NCBI GenBank assembly: GCA_020744425.1
Contig: JAGMUV010000007.1
Coordinates: forward strand, 2,170,001 to 2,234,000
DNA from: Dactylonectria macrodidyma
Lineage: Eukaryota > Ascomycota > Sordariomycetes > Hypocreales > Nectriaceae
Direction: 5' to 3'
DNA length: 64,000 nucleotides
Shown: positions 1 to 10,711 of the stretch, piece after piece
Numbering within the stretch: the first letter of the stretch is position 1
Layout of the letters: each line of letters starts with the position of its first letter
Program-made: the position numbers and the translations under genes
Notes under the pieces: model-generated
The model's input: only the letters and a program-made list of their open reading frames with translations
The model's database searches: none
What the model was told of the DNA's origin: nothing

Positions 1-1309
1 CCTTACCCTTCAGCAATTTGGCCAACATCTGCATGTTGCTATCTGTGGGTGCCACGACGTCAGTTCTGGTCTTAGGAACCAGAGGCTTGAGACCCAGTCC
101 GAGTGTGTACAGCTTGTTTGAGTTGTTGAAGAAAATATCCTCTACCAAGTGAGCTGCTTGCGCCCATGTCAAGTCCTCCTTGCGCACATAGTCGGTTAGA
201 ACGGTGTAAAGGACTTCTCGCACCTGTTCCACGGCTAGAAGATACGTCTCTGGGAACCAGTGCCCATCTGTACTCCAAAGGATCTTGGAATACGGGCATA
301 GCTCCAGGATCTGTCGAATCACCGCCTCCTGGCCGTCGCGGCTGACTGCTGGAAACACTTCTCCGACGTCTACAAAAACGGACCCATAGACTGTCGCCAG
401 ATAGCCCGCCTCGCGCATATAAGGGTAGCTAGCGTGCAAGAGCACAATGGGGACTGTGGGATACTCCCGGATGAAATTCTGCAGGTGCGCGGGCGAAGAT
501 TCTGTCAGTGTAATGTCGTTGTCTCCAAGTCCAGTGTGGAATTGGATTGGTTTCTTGTGAGAATCTTGGCTGTCCCGGATCAAAGTTGCGAGATGGTGAA
601 CGAAATATTCGTTGAGGCCAGCGTGGTCCACTCTGGTAAACTTCTTGACAAGACCTGCCTCTTGTTGTTCGAATATGTGCAGGAAGGCCTCGGATGCGGC
701 CTTAATGTCCATCTTCTTAGGTATGGCCAGCCCAGTCCGGTAGCAAATGACAGACTTGAAGCCAACAACCTCTGGGTCTTGGATGCTTTGTAGTATAGCC
801 TGGTGAAAGCTCTCGATGACAGCCTTGAAAGCATCGCCGGCATTCTTGAACTTGGAGAGCGTCTGGTCAATAATTTCTGCAGCGACGTGCTCAATGCGGA
901 CTATGCGCTTGCTAGGACTCCTCGTGAAGCTGTCGAAGTGGTTGTATCGCTCCACCTCGGTCGCATCACTGAAGCCATCGTCCACGAGAATGCTCTCAAT
1001 TCCGGAGACACATCTTCGCACCCAAGCATCGTAGTCACCCGTCTGCTTCGCTCTCACGGCTGCTGAAACTGCTTCCCATGATGCCTCGCAGCCCAGGATG
1101 CGAGAAAGCTGTTTGACGGCACGGAGATGTGCCAAGCTGGTCTGGGTAGCGTTGATAGCGTCACCATGGGCTTCGGTTGAGATTGATAGGAGAGGATACT
1201 TGGCTATCGAGCTCAAATTGAGCAGCGGGTGAGCATGGTGGTCGATAATTGGGGTTGTGTTGATGATATGACGCAGCGCCTCTTCCGTTTCGACCTTGAC
1301 AAGCGTCAT
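1..1309 (-). CDS. FluG-like amidohydrolase, 5' part (truncated by window edge)
   Basis: One open frame without introns runs from an ATG at 1309 down to the left edge, giving the first 436 residues. A stop lies 10 codons upstream of this ATG, so the start is well defined. An HxH metal motif is at residues 25-27 (within IIDHHAHPLL). Further in come FHTGLGDND, PIVLLHASYPY, LWSTDGHWFPETY and FNNSNKLY, all typical of the amidohydrolase-2 domain in the N-terminal half of Aspergillus nidulans FluG. In FluG this half is fused to a type-I glutamine-synthetase-like domain and acts upstream of conidiation. Here the second half would lie outside the window, so the fusion is inferred. A possible 5' splice site (GGTAAGG) lies at the very edge, about positions 7-1. 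A stand-alone amidohydrolase cannot be excluded. Confidence 0.85.
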   Translation of the reverse strand, partial: MTLVKVETEEALRHIINTTPIIDHHAHPLLNLSSIAKYPLLSISTEAHGDAINATQTSLAHLRAVKQLSRILGCEASWEAVSAAVRAKQTGDYDAWVRRCVSGIESILVDDGFSDATEVERYNHFDSFTRSPSKRIVRIEHVAAEIIDQTLSKFKNAGDAFKAVIESFHQAILQSIQDPEVVGFKSVICYRTGLAIPKKMDIKAASEAFLHIFEQQEAGLVKKFTRVDHAGLNEYFVHHLATLIRDSQDSHKKPIQFHTGLGDNDITLTESSPAHLQNFIREYPTVPIVLLHASYPYMREAGYLATVYGSVFVDVGEVFPAVSRDGQEAVIRQILELCPYSKILWSTDGHWFPETYLLAVEQVREVLYTVLTDYVRKEDLTWAQAAHLVEDIFFNNSNKLYTLGLGLKPLVPKTRTDVVAPTDSNMQMLAKLLKGK

Positions 1310-2276
1310 CTTGAGTTGTTCAACGAGATTGAGCAGAGTCTAATACAGTCACACAAGGTTCGGTTGATGAGGGTGGCTGTTGTTGGAAACTCAGCATATT
1401 GCATCATCGCCCTAGGCTATCGCTTATCTTCCAGCCTCCCATGTGACGCATCTGCCACTGAATCGGAAGAAAGCCAATGAGGAATTTTAGTAAAACCGAC
1501 TTTTGTGTCCTGCATGTCCAGCACTTGCCGTCGCTTCCGTAGTTCTAATAGGTCGTGCCCCAAATTTGGTGGTAATTTAGCTGCTTTTTTATGCGTCTTG
1601 TAAGACATACAGCAGTAATACGGCTAGCTTCAGCCGATCAAAACTCCCAACTTCGGCAAACCCACGAGCGGGATGTGGCTAGGTCGCTTGCTGCCTTAGG
1701 ATACTAACAGTGAGGCGGTGAAGCTGCCTCATGTAGGTAGCTAAGGTGGATGAGACAGTGGGTGTAAGAACGGGCGGGTTGTTGCACAACCACGTATTAG
1801 CGAACCTGGAGACCAGGCTCGCACTAGATGATTCTGGGTTGTAACATGGACAAGACCAAATCCATGGCAATGATAGTGCAAAAGGGTAAATTCAGTTGCC
1901 CTACGCAGCCTGATCCCTGTTGCGTACACTTTCGGGCCAACAGCCTCCATACACTCATAAGTTGACACTAGAGGTAAACCAGTAACCTTTATTTAGTAGG
2001 GGCTTAACTTTATGTATAGTAATTATGTAGCATTCCCCAGCCTATGTACTATTTTATGTTCATTTTAGCAATCCTTTATAGCTTAAATTAGTGGAAGGAT
2101 CCAAGTATAAAGATGTCCAAGTCTTTGTGTAAAATCAGGAGTGTACGGAGACTTTGGGCTTAAGACTGTACTTGGTAGAGTTCCATTGTTCCAGTAAAGC
2201 GCCTCCCCACAAAGCGGAATATGGCCAGACATCGAAACAAATGAGTAGCATCATTTCCACGACACCTCCCACCACT
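1310..2276. other. Intergenic, no gene seen
   Basis: No ORF with coding character was found on either strand. Positions about 1960-2150 are markedly AT-rich (runs such as tttatgtatagtaattatg), unlike the flanks. This region holds the 5' flank of the FluG-like gene and the 3' flank of the MFS locus. Confidence 0.5.
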
Positions 2277-3756
2277 CTAACTCTCCGTATACTCCAACCG
2301 CGGAACCGGTATCATCCACGTCGCCAGGCCGATCCCGAAGGCGAAGGCCATCCCCAGACAAATGGGCAGTCCCATCCACGTCTGAAGCCCGATACCAAAC
2401 AAGGACCCCATGCCCAGTTCAAAGGCGAGGAACCCTATGACCTCCCCCACCGCCGGCACACCAAATACAGAACCAGTTCTCTCGCCTCCCATGGCGACCA
2501 CCAGGATTGCCCTGCAGAGGGTGCGGATGCCCGAACCTAGCGCTGAGATGATGATGCCCGCAACGACTAATTTCTCGCTCGCGATCATCACGAGGCAAAG
2601 AGATCCTGCAACATACAGCAAGGCGCTTCCGCGGGCGAACACATGGTTGAGGCAGCACAGCTGGCCGCTTGCGAACTTGTTGGAGAAAACAACTATCCCG
2701 GGAAGCACCAGGCATAGCGTCACGAGCGTAGTGAAACTCCTAAGAGATACAAGAATCGCAGACTGATCAAGGGACCAATCAAACTGAATAGGCATCATCC
2801 GTATAAAAATGTCTGACTGGATAGTTGCGAGCGGGATTGTCCAGACTGCGCCGGGGAGAAGCCACCAAATCGGTGGAGAGAAAAGGTACTAGAGCGACTG
2901 TAGGGTAGGAGGAGTTGGTTTCGTAGCTTCAAAGTCGACAGGGTCTTTGCTCAACACCGGTGGCAACGTCTCCGGTGTGAATATGACAAGAAAACCCCCA
3001 GAGGATACCAACCCTAACGAAAGGAAGAGTGGGGTCCATGTCGAGGGCTTTAGGAGAGTTGCCGATATGAACGGCCCGAGCAGTTGTCCAGAGAGAACAG
3101 CAGCGATTACCCATTGGAACCAATCTGTTCTGTACCACATTGTTCCTTAGTCAACATTTCTGTCAAAGAGTGCAAGGATGTAACTAACCTTTTGGCGCCA
3201 GGTACTACGTCTGAGATGATAGTAAAGACCATGGCCTCTACCACGCTTCGGCCGCCCCCAAGCAAGAGCACAGCTCCGAGACCCCAGATAGCCTTGAGGG
3301 GCATGGCTATCCACTGCCAGCAGACGCACATGGCGTAGACCTGCGACATGTATAGGCTGAAGACGCACATGGTGGGTACGGGGACGCGGCCAATCCTGTC
3401 GGCTAGGATGCCTAGTGGGAACGAGACGAGGGCGCCTGGTGACAAGTCAGATTTTGGTCCTCTGCAATATCCTCCCCCCAGCCGCGTTTTCTTTAATGCT
3501 TGCCTCCAACTGTAACCGAGATCAATATCCTCATGGTGATGTGATTAAGCTCCTGCTGTACTGCGCTGACGAGGCAGTCCTCTTTCGGGAGTGGTTCGTC
3601 CGTCTTCGCTCCGTAGTGGTTATTGCAGACGATTTGTTGCATCAGCTTCAGAAACGGCAGATCGCCCAGGCTGAGGCCGAGCTGGACGATGAAAAGCGTG
3701 GCGGCGACAAACTGGAGGAGGAACCCACGAGGGACTGTCACCCACGAAGACTTCAT
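2277..3756 (-). pseudogene. MFS transporter, in-frame stop in the central loop
   Basis: Three exons assemble in phase on the minus strand: 3756-3504, 3435-3189 and 3129-2277 (about 450 codons). Exon 1 has TM1 and a CNNHYG...LPKEDC extracellular loop. Exon 2 begins at the MFS motif-A region (GILADRIGR). Exon 3 carries the remaining helices. This is the 12-TM DHA-type layout common in fungal drug/H+ antiporters. The first intron would use a GC donor (GGAG|GCAAGC, 3503) and a CACCAG acceptor (3436). The second is 3188-3130 with a TGACTAAG branch. A TAG at 2891-2889 interrupts exon 3 in the loop between the two six-helix halves, and the same frame continues cleanly on both sides. A spliced-out stop would need a poor donor such as GTCGAC, so I favour a pseudogene. 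The ATG at 3756 is the first in frame; an upstream exon is possible. Confidence 0.7.
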
Positions 3757-4832
3757 CGTATGAACTGGCTGAAAGAGCGCGTCTGTGTGGAGCAAATAAG
3801 TGTGAGAGGATCAAATGAGTGTGGTAGAGGCAAAGTTGCATCGCCGAGAATAAGTAGGCGGTTGAGTGACACAGGGCGAATCGTGCTGAGGTTGTTGTGT
3901 AGACTGAATGCGTGGTTGTAATTCACGACTTGGAGACAATAAAACAACACCGCGATAGAGCAATAAGGCAACCAACCCTCCCAATACAAACCCGCACCTA
4001 TTGGTCCCACATGCTGGGCCTCTATTCGGCTAGCCATTCGAGCCAAAAAACGGGCGGCTTGTTTGGCACATCTCTGTTGGTCACTGAGTCACAACTTCTG
4101 ATACTGTTCAACAGTTCCTGCAAAGGCCATCCATCTCACAGGGATTTTTCGCCTCAAAGGGTTTCACCACCGTTGCGATTTCTCCCCATCGGCGATGCCC
4201 GAATCACCTTATCGGAATAGGTACCACCATTCCGGAATCTCTTGTTGCCTTGTTCTATTTGTAGATTCTGTCACTTGTCAGTGTTTCTTGCCGGAACCCC
4301 CCTGGGATCAGAACCCTGCTACCACGCTTTAATAGCGTGGCAAACGGCCTGAAACATTCAAATTTGGGGTCTTGTAGGAGGGCTGTTTTCTAGAACAAAG
4401 AACGAGCGTCTGGAAGCCCGCAAGAACAAGTCAAGACTTGCGATATCGCTGGCCCAATATCCGTGATCCTTGGTGCCATGCGGGACAGATTCAAGGCCAT
4501 ACAACCGCACGGACTGAATCTCGGCCAGCTTACCAGGAATCAAATATAACAAAGACTCCCAGTTTCAGGCCTCATTCTCCGGCATGTAAGTGTTTAGTGG
4601 ATTAGGAACTGTACGTTGATCAGTGAACACTTCCGGTGCAGCGCCAGTGTTCGTGGAGTTGTACGATATAAAGGTGCCGTCCAACGCCGCCATGTTTGTA
4701 CTATGACTCTTTTCAGTAAGATGTTTTCCATTCATATCTCTATACGAACCCTGTAACGGTTTTGAGGACCACTCCACGTTCAACATCTTGCATACCAAAA
4801 CTACCACCCCCTTGAACGAGAGAATCAACATC
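3757..4832. other. Intergenic, small hairpin only
   Basis: No convincing gene. A 7-bp perfect stem with a 5-nt loop (ccacgct, then agcgtgg) lies at 4322-4340, between the left gene block and a long gene-poor stretch. Short ORFs here lack recognisable domains. Confidence 0.4.
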
Positions 4833-5015
4833 ATGTGCACTGGGGAGTCCGTCCAGTGCCCAGAATGCCTCGGCCTCCATAATGAAGTGTTATTCCGCTG
4901 TCCCATAGCTGAGGTGACTGGCGTATGCCCAGGCAGCCCCAAGTTCCAAGGAGTGCGGCAAGGCACCCTGCCCTGCGTCTCTTGTACCAGAGCTCGTGGT
5001 AAGGGTATAGTTTGA
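4833..5015 (+). CDS. Possible small Cys-rich protein (60 aa)
   Basis: The ATG at 4833 opens a 60-residue frame with six regularly spaced cysteines: C-x2-C, a C about 12 further on, another about 10 further (TGVCPGSP), then C-x2-C (PCVSC). Paired CxxC motifs at both ends suggest a zinc ribbon, and small fungal proteins of this kind are common. No signal peptide is visible, so a secreted role is not indicated. A 156-codon frame overlaps on the opposite strand (5035-4565) with no recognisable motif. I do not recognise a family; this could be a chance ORF or a single exon of a larger gene. Confidence 0.25.
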   Translation: MCTGESVQCPECLGLHNEVLFRCPIAEVTGVCPGSPKFQGVRQGTLPCVSCTRARGKGIV

Positions 5016-8000
5016 TGGCTCTCCGTGTCGACCATAGCTAATTAATATAATCAAGGCTATGGGATATGCTGAGTCAATAACTTGCAAATCCAAAATTTGA
5101 TTTCGGGTTCGAAAACAGGTTGAGCAGCCCCAGAGCCGACGCTGGCGCTGGTCCTAGACAACTAGCCCATCTACAATGAGCACAAGCTTCAGAGGTGAAG
5201 ATTGTCCTTAGGTTTTGGACAATTTGAATCATACCGTTTCCACCAACTTTCACCAACTATCAGTTCGATCATGTGCGCAGGAGGCATTCGTGAGGGTGGT
5301 GATTTTTTTGGTTTATAACGAAGGCAAGGAAGCAGTGTTAGAGCGGAGGGTTCGGGGGTCGACTGAGGCATATGCATAACGGGATGTTCTTAAGGAAGAC
5401 GTTGTTCATGTTAAGAGATTGATATCTACTACTACTGGTACGGCTCACAAGTCTACTCAATCTTCCCGGTTTGGTCAACCGTAGTCACGGACGTCGAGCT
5501 CAACATAAGATGATTCACCCATTGCGGAAAACTAACACAAAGAAACATTAAACTATAACATTGCGTCAATCAACTCTAAGAGCCCAAAAAATAAAGCATT
5601 GGGCTGCAAAAGACAAGCTGTGCAGTGAGTGTAGGGTGGATTCCATGACGGGGCAGGGAAGAGGAGCAGAGTATGTCTTCAACATGTCATCTGTTTAAAG
5701 TGCGGACCACAATACTTAAACACGTAGCGGTTGGCATTTGATGTGTTCTGCAACATGCATTCTGTTACTCATGCACTGGGCTCGGAGGCGGATCACATGT
5801 ATGTAGGAGTGATGCAGTGTATGCCCACAAATCCTGCAGCTTGATAGGGTTGCGAGACTAACAAATGCCTTACTAGTTATTCCATCGACGAGATCAAATG
5901 ACACAGCTTCCTCGAGGTTGCCCGAAGTTACCCGTATTAATGTTTTCTTTACGCTGTGAGCAAGAAGATCTGGCCACCGTCCAGCTACAGTCCAGCCTTC
6001 AACCTAGGTTGCGGGTGCAGTGCTGCTGAGTGAGATTATGGAGAATCACTGTCTGGGCTAGGACGGGAGATCCGCATTAAGCGTTCAATCGGAGCCTAGT
6101 TGAGAACAGACGAAATGCTAGATGGAGGAACAAGACCAGTTGGTGCTTCATGGACCGTGAGCTTCCTGCTGGATTGTGTCAACCCGAAATGTCCGCGGCA
6201 CGTCAACTCGTCGGTGGCTATGGCGGGGCTGGGGACCCTTGCCTTTGGATAAGGACCTTGCACCACGTCCCGCCAGCTAGTGCGGTGGCATCACCTCGCT
6301 AGCTCAAACCCCGATGCAAAAGAGTGACTGGCCACTGCCGACTTGTGCAGTGTGTCCACTCTTCCAGAAGAGGACTTCGTCTGTGAAGTGACAAGTTGGA
6401 GGGGAAGCAGGTGGAGAGCTGAGCGGCGATCGAGTGATGTGAATTGATGATGTGCAAGCTATCAACCAACCAAAGATGGCAGCTTTTCAGTTGCGGCGGC
6501 TGGCAAGCCTGATCCAAGTGAGACCATTCGCCCTAGCATAATTATGCCTGAGACATGACTCTGCAATGATGGCACCGTGTGTCAGTGCATCAATCCGTTG
6601 TACTCTGGCTTGTGGGGACGGGAGCCATCACGCACGAGGGAAGAGGCTCCCTCTTCCGGCACTGGAATATTACCCGACCTGTGACCTGCCGTGCATGATC
6701 GTAGATTGAGCAACCCGAAGCTGGCCAATGTGAGCTCGAATCAGGTACTCCTTGTAAGGATGGTCGGGCGCTGCGTCAGAGTCGATTCGGTGGCCGCGCC
6801 CATCTGCTTTTTCTAATGGCCGCCACCATGATCCAAGAGAAAATCCTTGATGGTGGAAGAGGGCCCGGAAGCAGCCAAGTGCCAGCTCACCCATTCCCTT
6901 GGGGATGGTGAGTTACACGGACCTGACTAGACTGTTGCCAACCAATCTCCCGTTCCCGTCCTCCACTCACGTCACGTATCATCTCGGCCTATTGCCTCCG
7001 AGCCAACATGGCAGCGCCACAGCGCGTAAGGCTATGGTCGAGACATGAAAGATGAGGCAGATTCATAACAGGCCGGATGGAAATGTGTTCTGCTCGCTGC
7101 CGATCCGAGGTTGCGGAGCCGCTGATATCGATGAGTATTGCGGCCGTTTCTCACAAGTGCTCACTTGGACTACATCGCAACGGTACTAGGACTAGCTAAG
7201 CCTTTGGCAGATTGGTCCGGGGAAGGGAGGTTAACTACTTTGCTGCTGGTGCGTCTGGCAGGGCAACTAGACCATGCTTAGTAGATGCAGTTGGTACAAC
7301 CCTTTCCTGAGGAACGTCAGTCGTGGATGAAGGTGAAGTCCGGTCTATCCATGTTGTGCGGTGCTGCAGAAGTGGTGTGTGTGTGTGTAGGATTCCGTTA
7401 GCCATTACGTCCTGCAGACAAGTGGGCGACTCATTCTTGCGTCCTCATAGCCACGGGGCAACGACCGTTGTACGAAGTCCAACCCAGTGTCGTAAGCGCA
7501 AGTGTCTGCAAGCGTCCGAAGCGCATGAGTCTAGACTGTAAAGGCTGTCAAGACCCAAGATTGTGTGTGCTCTGACGGACCATATCCGCTTCCTGCCTCC
7601 CGCCCGCACCGGGCGTTTCTGACCTAGTCAACCCTCCCGAGCTTGTTCTCGTCAGTCTTCAGGTGGGCGGTGTTGGCTTGCATTCCATTTCCGCGTGGCT
7701 TGTGGAGCAGATCACCGACTGAAGCCCGGCGGCCTGGAGCTAGAAGCAAGCCTGTTGGTCGGTCGTGAGGTCTGCCACGCCGTGAATGGCCTTGGTTCAC
7801 CAATGCGAGGAGCGGCCAGCGTTGGGCGTCCGACGGCGTCGGTCTGTGCGAGGCATCAATCAAACAACCGACCAACCAACCTGCCGGTCGACTCAGCACG
7901 GGGCGCTGGTGGCACACGGGCAACCTCGATAGTTGATAATCATACAGTACGTGCTTTGAGAGCCTTTGATACCGTGGTTGCGGACCAGTGCTCCGGACGC

Positions 8001-8326
8001 ATGTCCTGTATCCGTACCTTACCGTCCCCTCTCTCCCCTCCCTCCCCATTCTATCCCATGTGTTCTAGTGCCATGTAGAAAGAAAGGAGGGATGCAACTG
8101 ACTGCAGATGCTTGCTGCCGTGACCGTCGCCGACCGCGTGGGCTGCGGAGTTGATGAACCCTGGCAAGGGGGGGAGCCCGCCCAGGATGCAACCGTACCA
8201 AAGGAACGGAGCATAGTTGGATTCATACAACGTCTCAGCCGGGTCGCGTAGAGAATTCGCCAGGGTCTAGGGCCGATGAAGATGGAATCGCATGTTTGCA
8301 GATGGAGAAAAAGTGGCTTGAAGAGG

Positions 8327-8357
8327 CAAAAAAACAAAAAAACAAAAAACAAAAAAC
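8327..8357 (+). repeat. A-rich heptamer microsatellite
   Basis: About four units of aaaaaac in tandem with slight length variation, inside the gene-poor stretch. Confidence 0.85.
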
Positions 8358-9713
8358 GCCAGCGTTAGGATGAAGAATCTTGCCTCAACGCCCCCTTTTG
8401 GCCCGTGTGTGCCTGTCAGAACCCGTCTGACAGCAGTCTGACCAGCCCTGAGCTTAGGCGAGGGCCGGTGAACACAGTCCGTAGTTGAGAGGCATCCCAA
8501 AAAAACGGGTGGACGAACGGATGAAGCCTCCCGCACAGATTCTACCTAAGAAACAGGAGTCAAACTGTGTGGGCCACGTGAAGCCACACTGTATCCATCG
8601 TGCTCTAACCACCCCAAGCCTTAGCCCTGGGCGGCGGGAAGGCACTCCGTATGATACTTTGTGTTTGAACGGATGCTGGCTTGGGAGGCTGTACGAAGCA
8701 CCACCTTAACTGCCGACCTACCTACAGTGGCTAAAACTATCAGAGCTTGTGGAGCCTTGAGGTGTCCGAGCCTTGATCAGCATGTTGCTCATCATCAGAT
8801 GGTTCCAGGTTTGCACGGCATTGACAACAGTCGACAGTACTACGTACCTACGTAAGATAGTGTGTGATAGACGCCGGATGACGGCCGACATAGTTACGTC
8901 GTAGTGCTGTATCCTGTACTGCACTGTATCTAGGCACGATTTGTTAGGGACTAGGCACTGTAATTAGTAGGTCTTGATATACTGAATTAACAGGTATCCG
9001 CCCTCTCCATGCCCCAGCAACTCATTGTTCTGCCGACAGCAGCCCTGAACCAGCAGTCCGATGGCTCCGAATCCCCACGCTGCAAGCTGAACCAAACTGC
9101 AGCTGAACCGCATCGCAATCAACGCACAACACCGCCGAAACTCCTGATTCGAGTTGGTCTGGTCATCCAACCATCCCAGTCAAGTGCGAACCCGGTTGGA
9201 AACGACACTATCGGTAACTGTCCTGACTCGGGCCCTGCAAGCCCTTGTCCAGGAACGGAGGCACAAGGCACAAGGGGACCCGCTACTGGCACTGTGGCCC
9301 CCAAGTTGCAGCCATCCCTAACCATCCTGCTGCCCTGAGCCTGCGGGTGGAAACATCCCATTCATCCACCATATCCACAACATCCACCACCGCGCATCGC
9401 ACCTTCGATCATCCCCGTCAGGGTCTAATCCTCTTCTGGGCCCCGTCGAGAGGGCCTGTCGCAATCCCACACCTTTTCTCCTCCCGCACCCTTGCTTGCT
9501 TGGACCACTGCAACACAGAGGGCCCATTGACCAGCCAGCGCCAGCGGGAGAGCCCACGCAGAACTCCACGACCACGACCCAAGTGGAAGCTAGAAAGAAG
9601 TCCCTGACAAAGAGACACTCACACTCGCTCTACTGCAGGCACTACAGAAGCTCAGACACGGGGATCAAGGGGGCTACGGACGGACACAGACCACGAGCCA
9701 CGGGTGGAGGAGA

Positions 9714-9775
9714 TCCAATCCCAATTCCAATCCCAACCAGCTCCACCGTTCTCCGTTCTCCGTTCTCCGTTCTGT
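9714..9775 (+). repeat. Two adjacent short tandem repeats
   Basis: Imperfect units of ccaatccca/attccaat are followed by four units of gttctcc or close variants. They lie about 940-1000 bp upstream of the ATG at 10712, in probable promoter or 5' UTR. Confidence 0.8.
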
Positions 9776-10711
9776 CACCAGTCGACGTCCTTTCCAAACC
9801 AGACGGGCCAGGGGGTGACCGAAACGAGGTCAATCGCCTAGACCTCCTACTCCTCCAGTACTCCAGGAGAACGACGGGCGAGCCGTTCTTCGCTTCATCT
9901 ATTCTCACTTCTCATCTTCGCCTGCCCGCCACTTGGTGTGCTTGTTTGCTTTTGCGGCGCCTCGACGATATTCAGCCGCCGTTGCTTCTTCTCGCCTCTA
10001 TTGTAATAGGTGCGTCCACCATTGGCTGTCCGTATTTCCCCATCTCCCCTTTCCCCAGCGTCCAACATTCCGTCATTCCTGCATACGCGCATTCGCTCCG
10101 GTAGTGCTTTGTGCGTTGGTTTTGTGCTCTTTGGGTCTCTTTGACTGCGCGCGCTGTTGCCACCAAAGACGTACTTGGTGCACCACGTACGTCGACGCAG
10201 GGCGCACATCGCAATCCTCTCTTGCAAGCTACTCTCGTGATTGGTACACCCCCGGAGATCTTGGTGACGTCTGGAACTCGGGTGGGCCAGCATCTGCTGT
10301 GTTCTTCTAGTCGCACCATCTGCGAGTCTTGGTTACGCATGAGCCTCGCTCCGTTCCCGGCATCCGCCCTGCTTCCGTACACCAAACAGCCATTCACAAC
10401 CCCGAGCCATGCGACCCTGATCTTACCGTTTCAGCCTTTGCTCTGTTGGCATAGTCCACTAATAGAAACTAGAAATCAGCAACCACCCGTCCACCGCGAC
10501 TCACAGCGCAGCCACTTTGTGCAGTGCCCTTCCCGCCCCGTCGCCCACCTGCAGAGAAACCTCGACCCCCGAAGCCGCGCCTGTCATTGTCCGAGAATAC
10601 TTCAGCTCGCCTCGCACAAGCCAACAAGAGGGAATTACTCTTCAGCCATCGCCCGGTCCTACACTGCGCATTGGGAGACCTGCAGAGGTCTACCCGTATA
10701 TAGAAGCCACC

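Larger units (their letters stand above)
5016..10711. other. Long gene-poor stretch and 5' region of the next gene
   Basis: Almost 5.7 kb with no ORF I can support. Overlapping frames at 7620-8080 on both strands look like shadows in GC-rich DNA. From about 9000 the sequence becomes rich in C, CA and CT tracts, typical of the promoter and 5' UTR of the long gene that starts at 10712. Two simple repeats are listed separately. Confidence 0.5.

Noticed and set aside
4270..4365. tRNA-like features on the minus strand (GGTTCTGATCCC arm and a 7-bp hairpin)
   Set aside because: No D-arm, no acceptor stem, and the hairpin loop lacks U33; it does not fold as a tRNA.
4565..5035. 156-codon minus-strand frame opposite the small Cys-rich ORF
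   Set aside because: No recognisable pattern; the plus-strand cysteine spacing is the better candidate, though still weak.
7620..8080. Overlapping 127- and 141-codon frames on opposite strands
   Set aside because: No motif, and the amino-acid composition fits chance frames in GC-rich DNA.
10517..10711. Upstream extension of the long histone-fold gene by 65 codons
   Set aside because: The extension has a low-complexity leader-like composition, and the ATG at 10712 has the best context.
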